Source of the DNA: Lapidilactobacillus concavus DSM 17758
Lineage (GTDB): Bacteria; Bacillota; Bacilli; Lactobacillales; Lactobacillaceae
Length of the DNA: 64,000 bases
Assembly (NCBI RefSeq): GCF_001435835.1
Contig: NZ_AZFX01000094.1
Coordinates: 34,427 to 98,426, forward strand
Direction: 5' to 3'
Shown here: piece after piece, positions 17,068 through 26,604 of the stretch
Layout: each line of letters begins with the position of its first letter
How positions within the stretch are numbered: the first letter of the stretch is position 1
Notes under the pieces: generated by a model
The model's input: only the letters and a program-made list of their open reading frames with translations
What the model was told of the DNA's origin: nothing
Database searches by the model: none
Position numbers and translations under genes: made by a program

Positions 17068-18255
17068 ATGTTTCTATTGATGCATTGGTTCAAACGTAAA
17101 ATCAAAAATCAAACAGCACTCCAGCGACGAACAAGCTACGGTATTCTTGCAGGTTGTATTGGCTTGGGATCCAACCTAATTCTTTTCGTCATCAAGGTAA
17201 TCATTGGACTGATTTCGGGTAGTATTTCGATTATCACGGATGCGGTCAACAACTTGTCGGATACATTCTCGTCTGGACTGGCTATCATTGGTTTTAAGAT
17301 GGCAGGGAAAAAGCCAGATCATGATCACCCATATGGTCATGAACGGTCGGAGTCAATTGCTGGTTTTTTAATTTCAATCGTGATTACTTTTGTCGGCTTA
17401 CAATTCGTGAAGTCGTCGTTAAGCCAGATCATTGCCCCCAATGTGGTGCATATGAGCTGGCCAATCTATGTCGTCTTAGTCATTTCAATTGGCCTCAAGT
17501 TGGCGCAGGTTATCGTGTATCATCAGATTGCTAAAGAAATTGAATCGGAGACTTTATTGGCGACGGCAAAAGATAGTTTGAATGATATCTATACGACTAT
17601 TGCTGTTTTGTTCTCTGCTGTGATTCAAGCGCAAACAGGTTGGCAATTGGATGGTTGGGTCGGTCTAGGCGTTGCAATTTATATTCTATTCAGTGCGGTG
17701 AGTCTGATTCGTACTTTTATTAGTGAGTTACTAGGTCATCAGCCGTCCAAACAACTGGTTGAAAACATGACGCATCAACTGGTTAATTATGATGATATTT
17801 TGGGTTATCATGATTTGCTGATTCATCAGTATGGTCCCAATACGATTTTTGCGTCCGTCCATATTGAGTTGGACAGCAGTTGGTCACTCGATCGCGCGCA
17901 TCAAGTGACAGACCGAATCGAGCACGATTTTTGGCATCAATTACGAATCCATTTAGTGTGCCACTTGGATCCGATTGATATTAATAATAGAAAATATGCA
18001 AAGATTTATGAGGCCGTACAAGCCGTTGTGAAACATTATGATCTCGGCTTGACGACGCACGATTTTCACGTTGAGGAATTAGCAAATGAAGATGAGCTGA
18101 TTCAGTTTGATGTCGTTGTGCCTGAAGAAATTACGACCAGCGACGATGAATTATTGGTTTCCATTAATCATGACCTACGTCAAATCTTGGGTGATGTCAC
18201 CGCTGAAGTGACTTTTGATCATCATTATATGGGTGATGATCATACCTTGATTTGA
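17068..18255 (+). CDS. Cation diffusion facilitator metal exporter, possibly Mn2+
   Basis: The start is the ATG at 17068 after AAAAGGTG, giving 395 residues. There are six membrane helices in about 25-215, then two cytoplasmic domains. The helix 2 metal motif is N-N-L-S-D in ITDAVNNLSDTFSSG, followed by DHDHPYGHER in the loop; helix 5 has AKDSLNDIYTT (D-x-x-x-D). Asn/Asp plus Asp/Asp ligands resemble the manganese group (MntE/MneP-like) more than the zinc group, which has His. A C-terminal extension of about 110 residues follows the usual CDF tail. A perfect 10-base palindrome (CATACGTATG, 17045-17054) sits just before the Shine-Dalgarno. Confidence 0.85.
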   Translation: MFLLMHWFKRKIKNQTALQRRTSYGILAGCIGLGSNLILFVIKVIIGLISGSISIITDAVNNLSDTFSSGLAIIGFKMAGKKPDHDHPYGHERSESIAGFLISIVITFVGLQFVKSSLSQIIAPNVVHMSWPIYVVLVISIGLKLAQVIVYHQIAKEIESETLLATAKDSLNDIYTTIAVLFSAVIQAQTGWQLDGWVGLGVAIYILFSAVSLIRTFISELLGHQPSKQLVENMTHQLVNYDDILGYHDLLIHQYGPNTIFASVHIELDSSWSLDRAHQVTDRIEHDFWHQLRIHLVCHLDPIDINNRKYAKIYEAVQAVVKHYDLGLTTHDFHVEELANEDELIQFDVVVPEEITTSDDELLVSINHDLRQILGDVTAEVTFDHHYMGDDHTLI

Positions 18256-18354
18256 GTGAATAAGCGTTAATGGCTGCGAATCAATTTGTCGAAAGAGCTT
18301 GTTTACTGAACCAGAGGCTTGTAAAATGAAAGAGAAACAACGAGGAGGACATTC

Positions 18355-18849
18355 ATGGAACGCGATGTCATTAAGCAATATGCAGATTGGTTAGAGCAAA
18401 ATAGCAGCGATATTATTGCACGCCGAATCGCATTTGATGCTCAAAAACTATTTGATCTAGTTCAACAACTTGGAATTCTTGATCGTCCTGTGAACGATTA
18501 TCTCACGATGAGTCAGGATGATTATTACCGAACAGTTTCTGACCATAAGTTAACGCTGCAAGGTGAGGATGAACCCATGAGTCACCTGCAGGATCGCATT
18601 TTGATCAATCATGTAGATGGTTCACTGACTGAGAATAATCTCAACTTTGCCTATAATCACGAAGATAACTTCACTGGCGGTTATTCCGCACGCCAAGATC
18701 TCAATTTGATTACTTACGGGTTAGAAGTGGTTGGCGCTGTTGTCGCCATCAGTGGTTCAGAATTTATCAAGAGTCATCTTTCAAAGGACGCCGTGATCAG
18801 TTTATTATTGGCAGCTCATTCACTCAATGAATGGCAAGCAAAAAATTAA
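18355..18849 (+). CDS. Conserved-looking protein of unknown function, 164 residues
   Basis: A strong Shine-Dalgarno (AGGAGG) precedes the ATG and a strong terminator follows the stop, so the gene looks real. I do not recognise a family. The protein is soluble and acidic. The N-terminal third is helical (DVIKQYADWLEQNSSDIIA), the middle is rich in Asp/Asn/His, and the C-terminal part has a hydrophobic stretch (LEVVGAVVAISGSEFI) too short to be sure of a membrane helix. No cysteine or catalytic motif stands out. It follows the CDF gene by 99 bases; co-transcription is possible but unproven. Confidence 0.65.
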   Translation: MERDVIKQYADWLEQNSSDIIARRIAFDAQKLFDLVQQLGILDRPVNDYLTMSQDDYYRTVSDHKLTLQGEDEPMSHLQDRILINHVDGSLTENNLNFAYNHEDNFTGGYSARQDLNLITYGLEVVGAVVAISGSEFIKSHLSKDAVISLLLAAHSLNEWQAKN

Positions 18850-18859
18850 AGCAAAAAAT

Positions 18860-18887
18860 AAAACGACAAGTCATTGTCGTTTTTTTG
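18860..18887. terminator. Bidirectional terminator between the orphan gene and lysC
   Basis: AAAACGACAA and TTGTCGTTTT form a stem around GTCA with A and T runs on either side. The genes converge here. Confidence 0.85.
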
Positions 18888-18905
18888 TACTCGTTTGAAG
18901 TGAGG

Positions 18906-20285
18906 TCAATCTTTGGTGGTGACGTCTTGATGCTGTTCGCTGAGCGTGTAGATTGCTCGAACGGCTTCTTCTGCCTGTTCTGCGTGAACACCGATCATTA
19001 AACTGATTCTCGAGGCGCCTTGGTTGATCATTAAAGGAATGATGTTTTTTTCGGAGAACTTGGTCATGATTATTGCCAAGAGATCTGCGTGTAAGTAGAG
19101 TCCCTCACCGACAATCATTAACACCGCGAAATCATCGAACCAGCGAAGTTGATCTGGGTGAACCTCAGCTTTGAGATCAGTTAAGAGGCGTTCTTTAAGA
19201 TGTCCGGGTAATTGATCCTTATTGATGACAATTGTGAGGTCATCAATGCCAGAAGGCAGATATTCATAGCTGATTGAGTATTTACGCAGAATTTTTAGGA
19301 GCCGAAAGGTAAAACCAACTTCGGTGTTCATCAAGTAACGATGTAGATAAAGACCGATATAATTTTTGTTCAAGGCAATCCCAGTAATGCGGTGATGATG
19401 ATTGATATCTTTATCGGGCACGATCAGCGTGCCAGGTGCCGTCGGGTCGTTGGTGTTCTTGATATTGACTTGAATGCCAACGTCGATAACCGGCAAGATG
19501 GCTTCGTGGTTGAAAACGGAGAAGCCAGAATAAGCAAGTTCGCGCATTTCTCGGTAAGTGAGTGTATTAATTGCACGAGGATGAGCAACAATTTTAGGAT
19601 CCACGGCATACACACAAGAAACGTCAGTAAAGTTTTCGTAGAGATCAGCGTGGAAGCCACGAGCTAGAATTGACCCGGTGATATCGGAACCACCCCGGGC
19701 AAATGTTGTGATCTGGCCTTGCTGGTCGTAAGCAAAAAAGCCAGGAACAATGATGATTTCGTCAGGTGTAAGTTGAAAATCAGCGATGTGGGCATAACTT
19801 TCTTCGCGGATACGAACAGCCTGGGGTTGGCCATCGACGATCAATCCAAGGTCACGCGGGCTCACGAATCGAGCGGGTAAGCCTAAATGCTGCATCACTG
19901 CTGAGATTAGTTTGGCATTCATGAATTCACCCTGTGCCATCAGTGCGGCGTATAAATAATGAATATCAGGATAAACTCGCTGAATAATTAGGTCGAGATG
20001 TTTTTGGAGATAGTCGACGGTTTCTGCAGGTAAGCCAAAATAGGTCGCAATTTCTTGATAACGCGCAATAATTTGGGCTGCAATTGGCTGGGTACTGAGG
20101 CCATCAACGACGCGATCAGCGAGCTGCTGGAGAAGATCGGTGACTTTAACGTCATCAGATTGGCGTTTACCTGGGGCAGAAACGACCATGACGCGGCGGT
20201 CAGCGTCTGCCGTGACAATGGCGATGGCGCGTTGAACTTGTGCACCAGTTGCGAGAGAAGTCCCGCCGAATTTGATCACTTTCAT
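18906..20285 (-). CDS. lysC: Aspartate kinase, monofunctional
   Basis: This 459-residue enzyme phosphorylates aspartate, the first step towards DAP, lysine, threonine and methionine. The kinase domain has KFGGTSLA (5-12), FARGGSDITGS (near 195-205) and VYAVDPKIV; two ACT domains form the C-terminal part (about 310-455) and probably bind an end product. Length matches LysC/aspartokinase III-type single-function enzymes. It diverges from the dapH operon, so the pathway is split between two promoters. No lysine riboswitch is visible before it. Confidence 0.93.
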   Translation of the reverse strand: MKVIKFGGTSLATGAQVQRAIAIVTADADRRVMVVSAPGKRQSDDVKVTDLLQQLADRVVDGLSTQPIAAQIIARYQEIATYFGLPAETVDYLQKHLDLIIQRVYPDIHYLYAALMAQGEFMNAKLISAVMQHLGLPARFVSPRDLGLIVDGQPQAVRIREESYAHIADFQLTPDEIIIVPGFFAYDQQGQITTFARGGSDITGSILARGFHADLYENFTDVSCVYAVDPKIVAHPRAINTLTYREMRELAYSGFSVFNHEAILPVIDVGIQVNIKNTNDPTAPGTLIVPDKDINHHHRITGIALNKNYIGLYLHRYLMNTEVGFTFRLLKILRKYSISYEYLPSGIDDLTIVINKDQLPGHLKERLLTDLKAEVHPDQLRWFDDFAVLMIVGEGLYLHADLLAIIMTKFSEKNIIPLMINQGASRISLMIGVHAEQAEEAVRAIYTLSEQHQDVTTKD

Positions 20286-20601
20286 GTTGATTACCTAACT
20301 TTCTGCGTGTGGAACGGCTGTGGCGGTTGTAATGAATTTGACGAAGCAAAAACCATGTAACCAATTCACATTGCCTAATTGACTTCATGCTAGCGAAAAA
20401 AGATGAACAATTCAAGAAATAATTTTGTGGATTTTGTGTGAATTAACTGGGTCATCGTCATTCTTTCTTCACACCGTTTTGGTAAACTAAGATTGAACAA
20501 TTAAAGCAAGAAATATTGAGGCTCAAACGCCCTTAGTTTGCGAATGGCGAGGGAACAGACTATACTTTTTTTAAACTAAAAATTTACGGAGGAATGACGA
20601 G
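20286..20601. other. Divergent control region between lysC and the dapH operon
   Basis: The lysC promoter lies on the minus strand (listed separately). On the plus strand a TAAACT near 20485 may serve the dap operon. The roughly 110-base leader holds CAAAC/GTTTG and CGCC/GGCG pairings around 20525-20555. TTAGTTT (about 20534) is complementary to AAACTAA at two places, upstream (about 20486) and downstream (about 20574). I cannot assign it to a known riboswitch. Confidence 0.4.
20387..20415 (-). promoter_or_regulatory. lysC promoter
   Basis: On the minus strand, TTGAAT (20415-20410), 17-base spacer, TAGCAT (20392-20387). The leader would be about 100 bases. Confidence 0.5.
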
Positions 20602-21318
20602 ATGGCACAGAAATTTCAGCCCGAACAAATTATTGAATACATTGCTAATTCACCTAAAAAAACACCAATGCACGTGATTTTTGCGGGGGAGGTTGCGCGA
20701 TTAACACCAGTGCCTGAAACAATCGAGAGTTTCTTAGACGTCAAAACTGGTCAGTTATTCGGCGATGCCGGTACGATTCAGCCATGGCTCGCCGAGAACC
20801 AAACAGTGATCACAAAAATTCATTGCGAAGTTACCGGTCGTAATACGGGTGTGCCACTCTTAGATATCCAATCAATCAATGCCAGAATTGAACCCGGTGC
20901 GATTATCCGCGAACATGTGACGATTGATGACAACGCCGTAATCATGATGGGAGCTGTCATTAACATTGGTGCAGTGATTGGCAAAGGGACAATGATCGAC
21001 ATGGGCGCAGTGCTCGGTGGACGAGCAACGGTTGGACAGCACTGCCATATTGGTGCTGGTGCTGTTCTGGCTGGCGTTGTTGAGCCTGCCTCCGCAACAC
21101 CGGTCATCATTGAAGACGACGTCCTTGTTGGCGCGAACGCCGTTGTGCTGGAAGGCGTGCACGTTGGCAAGGGTGCTGTCGTGGCAGCAGGTGCCATCGT
21201 GGTGAATGACGTGCCAGATAATGCAGTCGTTGCGGGTGTCCCAGCTAAGATCATCAAGATGAAAGATGAAAAGACATGGCACAAAACAGGCTTGATCGAT
21301 GCCTTGCGTCAATTATAG
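20602..21318 (+). CDS. dapH: Tetrahydrodipicolinate N-acetyltransferase
   Basis: This 238-residue acyltransferase acetylates tetrahydrodipicolinate with acetyl-CoA, which commits the cell to the acetylase variant of the DAP pathway. An N-terminal DapH-type helical domain (about 1-85) precedes a left-handed beta helix with clear hexapeptide repeats ([20 protein letters not shown] region, about 90-215). The start ATG follows GGAGG. It is first of six genes in pathway order; the presence of a DapL-type deacetylase confirms the acetyl rather than succinyl branch. Confidence 0.93.
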   Translation: MAQKFQPEQIIEYIANSPKKTPMHVIFAGEVARLTPVPETIESFLDVKTGQLFGDAGTIQPWLAENQTVITKIHCEVTGRNTGVPLLDIQSINARIEPGAIIREHVTIDDNAVIMMGAVINIGAVIGKGTMIDMGAVLGGRATVGQHCHIGAGAVLAGVVEPASATPVIIEDDVLVGANAVVLEGVHVGKGAVVAAGAIVVNDVPDNAVVAGVPAKIIKMKDEKTWHKTGLIDALRQL

Positions 21319-21393
21319 TCCTGAGAAATCACCATCCACAATGTTTCTGATTTTTGATTGAGACGTTCAAAGGTATTGAAGGGAAGTCATGAG

Positions 21394-22563
21394 TTGACTG
21401 ATTTTAGCCATGATTTAAAGACAGATGAATTGATCAAGATTCGACGTGACTTACACGCGATTCCTGAATTGGCCCTGCATGAAACTCTAACTCATACGTA
21501 TCTGTTGCAGGTACTGACGGCTTGGCAAACCGAGCGAATGATGATCAAGATGATTCCTGAAGTCCCGACGGCGATATTGGTACGCCTACAGGGGACGGAT
21601 CCCCAACGTACGATTGGTTACCGGACAGATATAGACGCGTTACCTATCACTGAAGAGACAGGGCTGCCATTTCAGTCCACGTTACCCGGACAAATGCACG
21701 CGTGTGGGCATGATGTTCATATGACGGTCGCACTGGGCATTCTACGACACTTTATTAACCACCCGCCAAAAGACAATTTGATTTTTTTCTTTCAACCTGC
21801 GGAAGAAGCGGATTATGGCGGCTATCGCGTCTATCAGGCCGGCGCGTTTGAAGGAGAGTGGCGCCCGGATGAATTCTTTGCACTTCATGATGATCCCGCA
21901 CGTCCGGCTGGACAAATCGCCACACGAATGGGAACACTCTTTGCCGGGACGACTGAGATTCATCTGACGTTTACAGGCCAAAGCGGCCATGCAGCTTATC
22001 CACAGCTGGCACAAGATGCGCTGGTTGCAGCAAGTGCGTTTGTGATGCAGGTGCAGACGGTTGTTTCACGGAACGTGGATCCTGTTCGCGGTGGTGTTGT
22101 GACGATTGGGAGTTTGCATGCGGGCGAAGTGATGAATGTGATTGCTGGCGAGGCAAAACTAGCCGGAACGATTCGAGCCTTTCGTCAATCGGATATTCTG
22201 ATGATGCAGCAACGTGTTCGCGAAATTGCAGAAGGCGTCGCACAGACTTATGGCATAAAAGCTGACTTGAAATTGATTCAGGGTGGCTATATGCCGGTAG
22301 AAAATGCGGCTGCACTGACTACCGATTTAATCAGTTTTATGACGAAAGACCCCACCATTGATTTTGCCCTTGCTGAACCGGCAATGACCGGCGAAGACTT
22401 CGGCTTTTTGACGCAGAAGTTTCCAGGTACAATGGTCTGGCTTGGCGTTAATGATCCGAAACATACGTTGCACAGCGCACAACTAAATCCCGATGAACAA
22501 GCATTACAGCCCGGGGTAGCAGCCTTTGTACGTTATCTGGAACATCGGATGTCCATCGATTAA
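21394..22563 (+). CDS. dapL: N-acetyl-diaminopimelate deacetylase (M20 amidohydrolase)
   Basis: This enzyme removes the acetyl group from N-acetyl-LL-DAP to give LL-DAP. The start chosen is the TTG at 21394, seven bases after AAGGGAAG (389 residues); the frame remains open upstream. M20 family markers are HACGHDVHM with metal-binding Cys/His, PAEEADYGG with the catalytic acid, and DDPARPAG. The position between dapH and dapA gives the specific role; sequence alone would allow a general amidohydrolase. TTG starts are common in this window. Confidence 0.9.
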   Translation: MTDFSHDLKTDELIKIRRDLHAIPELALHETLTHTYLLQVLTAWQTERMMIKMIPEVPTAILVRLQGTDPQRTIGYRTDIDALPITEETGLPFQSTLPGQMHACGHDVHMTVALGILRHFINHPPKDNLIFFFQPAEEADYGGYRVYQAGAFEGEWRPDEFFALHDDPARPAGQIATRMGTLFAGTTEIHLTFTGQSGHAAYPQLAQDALVAASAFVMQVQTVVSRNVDPVRGGVVTIGSLHAGEVMNVIAGEAKLAGTIRAFRQSDILMMQQRVREIAEGVAQTYGIKADLKLIQGGYMPVENAAALTTDLISFMTKDPTIDFALAEPAMTGEDFGFLTQKFPGTMVWLGVNDPKHTLHSAQLNPDEQALQPGVAAFVRYLEHRMSID

Positions 22564-22591
22564 TCATCAACATGAATAGAGGAGTGATTCT

Positions 22592-23464
22592 GTGTTAGAG
22601 AATCAAAGAATTTTAACCGCCTTAATTACACCATTTACAGATAAAAATGAGATTGACTACTTAGCACTTGATGCCCTGACTGATCGCCTGATCCAAGAGC
22701 ATAGTGATGGTTTCGTCATCGGTGCCACCACGGGTGAGTCACCAACTTTGACTCATGATGAAAAAATTGAATTGTTTAACCACTTCACAACCTATGTCGG
22801 CAATCGTGCGGTTGTGGTTGCGAATGTGGGTAATAATAATACGGCGGAGTCAGTTAATTTAGCCAGAGAAGTGAGTGCGATTGCTGGCATCACTGCAGTC
22901 CTCGCCGTTAATCCTTATTACAGTAAGCCGAGTCAAGCAGGCATGAAGGCTCATTTTATTGCCATTGCTGAAGCCTCGGCCGTTCCCGTTATGCTATACA
23001 ACATCCCTGGACGAACTGTTGTGAGGCTAGACAATGAAACGTTGATCGAGTTAGCTAAACATCCCAATATTCAAGGGGTTAAGCAATGCACCACGGTTAG
23101 TGATCTGCAGTATTTAGTTGAGCATACGGATCCGGATTTCGCTGTTTATACCGGCGAAGACACGCAGACGTTAGCGGCGCTCCGAGTGGGTGCGCGCGGC
23201 GTTATCTCGGTCGCTTCACACGTGTATGGCAACGAAATGCACGACATGATCACAGCTGCTGAGCACGGCGAAGACCAGCTTGCGGATGAGAAAATGGCAC
23301 GGCTAGCACCACGTATGGATGCTTTCTTCGCATTTCCTTCACCAGCACCAGTTAAAATGGTTCTCGCAGCACGCGGTGAGATCAGAAATAATCTGCGTTT
23401 GCCAATGATTCCCCTAACTAAGAATGAGGCAGCAGAAGTCAATACGATTTTGGAGGCGGAGTAG
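22592..23464 (+). CDS. dapA: 4-hydroxy-tetrahydrodipicolinate synthase
   Basis: This 290-residue TIM-barrel lyase condenses pyruvate with aspartate semialdehyde. GATTGESPTL near 45, YNIPGRT with the catalytic Tyr near 136, and GVKQC with the Schiff-base Lys164 are all in place. The start is the GTG at 22592 behind GAGGAG. It is third in the dap operon, 28 bases after dapL and two bases before dapB. In many bacteria this enzyme is lysine-inhibited; the sequence does not settle that here. Confidence 0.96.
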   Translation: MLENQRILTALITPFTDKNEIDYLALDALTDRLIQEHSDGFVIGATTGESPTLTHDEKIELFNHFTTYVGNRAVVVANVGNNNTAESVNLAREVSAIAGITAVLAVNPYYSKPSQAGMKAHFIAIAEASAVPVMLYNIPGRTVVRLDNETLIELAKHPNIQGVKQCTTVSDLQYLVEHTDPDFAVYTGEDTQTLAALRVGARGVISVASHVYGNEMHDMITAAEHGEDQLADEKMARLAPRMDAFFAFPSPAPVKMVLAARGEIRNNLRLPMIPLTKNEAAEVNTILEAE

Positions 23465-23466
23465 TC

Positions 23467-24216
23467 ATGGCAAACGTCTTTATTGGTGGTATTCATGGAA
23501 GTATGGGTCGGCGCGTCCAAGCCGCCATCGATGCAACTGATGACTTGAAAGTTGTCGGTGGGCTGGATCGTCAGACGAATCTGGCCAGTCAGCTTCCAGT
23601 TTTTCAAAAAGTTGAGGACATTAATGTTCAAGCCGATGTCTGGGTCGACTTTACGATTGCATCGGTCGCAAAAGTGAACGCTGAATGGGCATTGCAGCAT
23701 GATTTCAACGTGATTATTGGCACGAGTGGTTTAGATCAAGCTGACTTTAAGGCGTTGGGTCAATTAGCGGTGGCACATCACCAGCGCTTATTGATTGTAC
23801 CGAATTTCGCGATTTCAGCCGTGCTGTTAATGCAATTTGCTGAAAAGGCTGCACAATATTTTCCGGACGCAGAGGTGGTCGAGGCACACCATGCCGACAA
23901 AGTCGATTCGCCTTCGGGTACGGCGAGAGCGACCGCACAATTGATTAGCGCTGCTCGTCAAAAATCACCAATCGCCCCAGAAGAAACCAGTCAACCCGCA
24001 CGTGGTGAATGGGTGGATGATGTCCCTGTGCACGCTTTGCGTTTACCTGGCTATGTCGCCCAAGAGGAAGTTTTGTTTGGTGGTCAGGGCGAGAGTCTGA
24101 GTATCAAACAAGTCTCGTTTGATCGCTCTTCGTTCATGCCTGGCGTTCTCTTGGCGGTACGCCAAATTAGAACATTACCTGAAGGCTTAACGGTTGGATT
24201 AGACGCCTTGCTGTAA
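23467..24216 (+). CDS. dapB: 4-hydroxy-tetrahydrodipicolinate reductase
   Basis: This 249-residue NAD(P)H-dependent reductase produces tetrahydrodipicolinate. The nucleotide-binding start is IGGIHGSMGRRV, and the substrate loop EAHHADKVDSPSGTA carries the His-His, Lys and PSGTA signature. The start ATG follows the dapA stop by two bases, so the two are surely co-translated. Length is slightly short of the 260-270 residues common in other phyla but normal for Firmicutes. Confidence 0.96.
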   Translation: MANVFIGGIHGSMGRRVQAAIDATDDLKVVGGLDRQTNLASQLPVFQKVEDINVQADVWVDFTIASVAKVNAEWALQHDFNVIIGTSGLDQADFKALGQLAVAHHQRLLIVPNFAISAVLLMQFAEKAAQYFPDAEVVEAHHADKVDSPSGTARATAQLISAARQKSPIAPEETSQPARGEWVDDVPVHALRLPGYVAQEEVLFGGQGESLSIKQVSFDRSSFMPGVLLAVRQIRTLPEGLTVGLDALL

Positions 24217-24250
24217 ATGAATTTTGGTTGTATTAAGAAAGGATCTTTTC

Positions 24251-25447
24251 ATGCCAGAATTAAAAAAGAGTTTAATGGATTTGGGTAATCGCCGACTAGC
24301 AACAGTGCCACCTTCCGCGATTCGTGAATTTGACAATGAAATTACGACGATCCCTGGACTGATTAAGTTGACGTTGGGGGAGCCGGACTTTCCTGTATCA
24401 GATCAAGTCAAACAGGCGACAAAAAAGGCCATCGACGAAAATTACTCGCATTATGCACCATCGTTCGGGTTCATCGCACTCCGCCAAGAGATTAGTCAAT
24501 ATCTTGATCGCAGATATGAAGCACATTATGATCCCGAACATGAAGTTGTTGTGACAGTCGGTGCCACTGAAGGTATTTATGCGGCGATTTCTGCCCTTTT
24601 TAATCCCGGTGAGACCATCCTTGTACCCACACCGGCCTTTCCTTTATACGAGACCGTAGCACAGGTAAATGGCATTCAAGTGATCGAAGTGAATACCGCG
24701 CCAGCCTTTTTATTGACCGCAGAGAAATTAACTGCAGTCTTGACCCAGCATCCCGAGATCAAGGGAATCGTCTTGAACTACCCGAATAACCCAACTGGTG
24801 CGACTTATACTCATGAACAACTCGAGCAATTGGCAGCAGTGATTCGTCAGACTGATTTGGTCGTTATTTCAGACGAAATTTATGCAGAATTGACCTATCA
24901 GGAATCACATCTAAGTTTGGGAAAATTGTTACCAGAACAGACGGTGTTGATCAGTGGTTTTTCTAAGTCTCAAGCGATGACAGGTTACCGAATCGGTTAT
25001 CTCGCGGGACCGCGTCAATTGATTGCAATGGTGGGCAAGATGCATCAATTTTTAGTCACCACGGCGGCCTCGCCGATGATGATGGCTGCAACTGAAGCCG
25101 TAGCGCACGGTGAAATCGCGACAACAGAAATGCGCGAAACTTATTTACAACGGCAACAACTCATCATGGCGGCTTTGACACAATCAGGCTTTACCGCACC
25201 AAAACCTGCAGGGGCCTTTTATATTTTTGCAAAGATTCCGGCAACGTTGACTCAAAATGATGTTGAATTCTCGTATGATCTCGCGAGGAGCGCCAAAGTT
25301 GGTGTGACACCTGGCTCTGTTTTTGGGTCAGGTGGTGAAGGTTACGTTCGCCTTTCTTATGCTGCTTCGACCGAAAATCTTCAAGAAGCTGGTCGTCGAA
25401 TTCAGCAGTATGTCTCCGCGAAAGCTAAACAAGCAGAGGGAATTTAA
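24251..25447 (+). CDS. patA: Class I aminotransferase, probable N-acetyl-LL-DAP aminotransferase (PatA)
   Basis: The start is the ATG at 24251 after AAGGA, giving 398 residues. It is a fold-type I PLP enzyme: LTLGEPDFPV near the start, YPNNPTGATY, DEIYAELTY, and the PLP lysine in SGFSKSQAMTGYRIG. In the acetylase pathway an aminotransferase turns N-acetyl-2-amino-6-oxopimelate into N-acetyl-LL-DAP using glutamate; the place between dapB and asd supports this role. A broader aspartate or aromatic aminotransferase activity is possible. It ends one base before the asd start. Confidence 0.88.
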   Translation: MPELKKSLMDLGNRRLATVPPSAIREFDNEITTIPGLIKLTLGEPDFPVSDQVKQATKKAIDENYSHYAPSFGFIALRQEISQYLDRRYEAHYDPEHEVVVTVGATEGIYAAISALFNPGETILVPTPAFPLYETVAQVNGIQVIEVNTAPAFLLTAEKLTAVLTQHPEIKGIVLNYPNNPTGATYTHEQLEQLAAVIRQTDLVVISDEIYAELTYQESHLSLGKLLPEQTVLISGFSKSQAMTGYRIGYLAGPRQLIAMVGKMHQFLVTTAASPMMMAATEAVAHGEIATTEMRETYLQRQQLIMAALTQSGFTAPKPAGAFYIFAKIPATLTQNDVEFSYDLARSAKVGVTPGSVFGSGGEGYVRLSYAASTENLQEAGRRIQQYVSAKAKQAEGI

Positions 25448-25448
25448 A

Positions 25449-26552
25449 ATGGGAAAAGAAAAATATCGTGTCGCAATTTTAGGTGCTACGGGTGCGGTTG
25501 GAACACGCATGATCCAACAACTTGAACAATCTACGATTCCAGTCGGTGAGATCCGTTTACTGGCTTCAGCACGCTCAGCTGGTAAGACATTGAGCTTTAA
25601 TGGCAAGTCCATCGTTGTCGAAGAAGCTCGACCAGAGTCATTCGATGGTATCGATCTGGTGCTGGCCTCAGCGGGTGGTTCGAATTCAGCGCGTCTATTG
25701 CCAGAAGCCGTTAAACGCGGGGCCGTCTGTGTTGACAACACGTCTTATTTTCGGATGAATGACCAAGTACCGCTGGTCGTTCCCGAAGTGAATGAAAAAG
25801 ATCTTGCGTGGCACCACGGGATTATCGCGAATCCAAATTGTTCGACGATCCAAATGGTCATGGCACTCGAACCGGTGCGCCAAAAATATGGACTCACGCG
25901 CGTCATTGTTTCGACCTATCAAGCAGCTGGCGGTGCAGGTCAGTCTGCAATTGATGAACTCGAAACTGAATCACAAGCTTATTTAAATCGCGATTCAGAA
26001 AAGGTCACGCCAGCAATTTTGCCAGTTAAAGGCGACACACATCATTATCAACTGGCGTTTAACTTATTACCACAAATTGATGTCTTCGAAGCGGATGGTT
26101 ACACACACGAAGAATGGAAAATGATCCATGAAACGAAGAAAATTATGCTTGGAGATAAGAATTCGCCCGAGATAAAAGTAACGGCGACGTGTGTACGTGT
26201 TCCCGTATCTGTCGGGCATGGGGAATCGGTTTGGTTTGAAGTTGCGGATCAACAAAAGCCGACCATTGCTCAGTTGCATCAGTCGATGGCTGCGTTCCCT
26301 GGACTCGTCGTGGTCGATGATCCGGCTAGTCAATTATATCCACAACCTAAAACGGCGGAGGGACGCCGTGAAACCTTTGTTGGTCGCGTCCGCCCTGATT
26401 TAGAAACGCCGGGGGCATACAATTTGTGGATTGTTGCAGACAATCTGTTGAAGGGCGCTGCGTGGAATTCTGTTCAGATTGCAGAACGATTAGTTGCGGA
26501 TGATCTTGTCCGCGTTCCAGAGGGTAGTGCTGCATTATTTGCGACTGAGTGA
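25449..26552 (+). CDS. asd: Aspartate-semialdehyde dehydrogenase
   Basis: The start is the ATG at 25449, one base after the patA stop, with AGAGGGA as Shine-Dalgarno (367 residues); the frame is open further upstream inside patA. The enzyme reduces aspartyl phosphate to the semialdehyde used by DapA. It has the NADP fold AILGATGAVGTRM, the catalytic Cys131 in NPNCSTIQM, and the GHGESVWFE active-site histidine. It is the last gene of the dap operon and closes the supply from LysC. A strong terminator follows. Confidence 0.96.
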   Translation: MGKEKYRVAILGATGAVGTRMIQQLEQSTIPVGEIRLLASARSAGKTLSFNGKSIVVEEARPESFDGIDLVLASAGGSNSARLLPEAVKRGAVCVDNTSYFRMNDQVPLVVPEVNEKDLAWHHGIIANPNCSTIQMVMALEPVRQKYGLTRVIVSTYQAAGGAGQSAIDELETESQAYLNRDSEKVTPAILPVKGDTHHYQLAFNLLPQIDVFEADGYTHEEWKMIHETKKIMLGDKNSPEIKVTATCVRVPVSVGHGESVWFEVADQQKPTIAQLHQSMAAFPGLVVVDDPASQLYPQPKTAEGRRETFVGRVRPDLETPGAYNLWIVADNLLKGAAWNSVQIAERLVADDLVRVPEGSAALFATE

Positions 26553-26604
26553 TGACCTGAATGGTGGGGCGCCGACGGGAAAAATCTAAATTTTGAAGCC
26601 TATC

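Noticed and set aside
20486..20601. Lysine (L-box) riboswitch before dapH
   Set aside because: The leader is about 110 bases, shorter than the usual 170-180, and the AGAGG...AGTA and later core motifs are missing.
20820..21312. Long minus-strand frames opposite dapH
   Set aside because: They are shadows caused by the hexapeptide-repeat codon pattern; dapH has its own ribosome binding site and family motifs.
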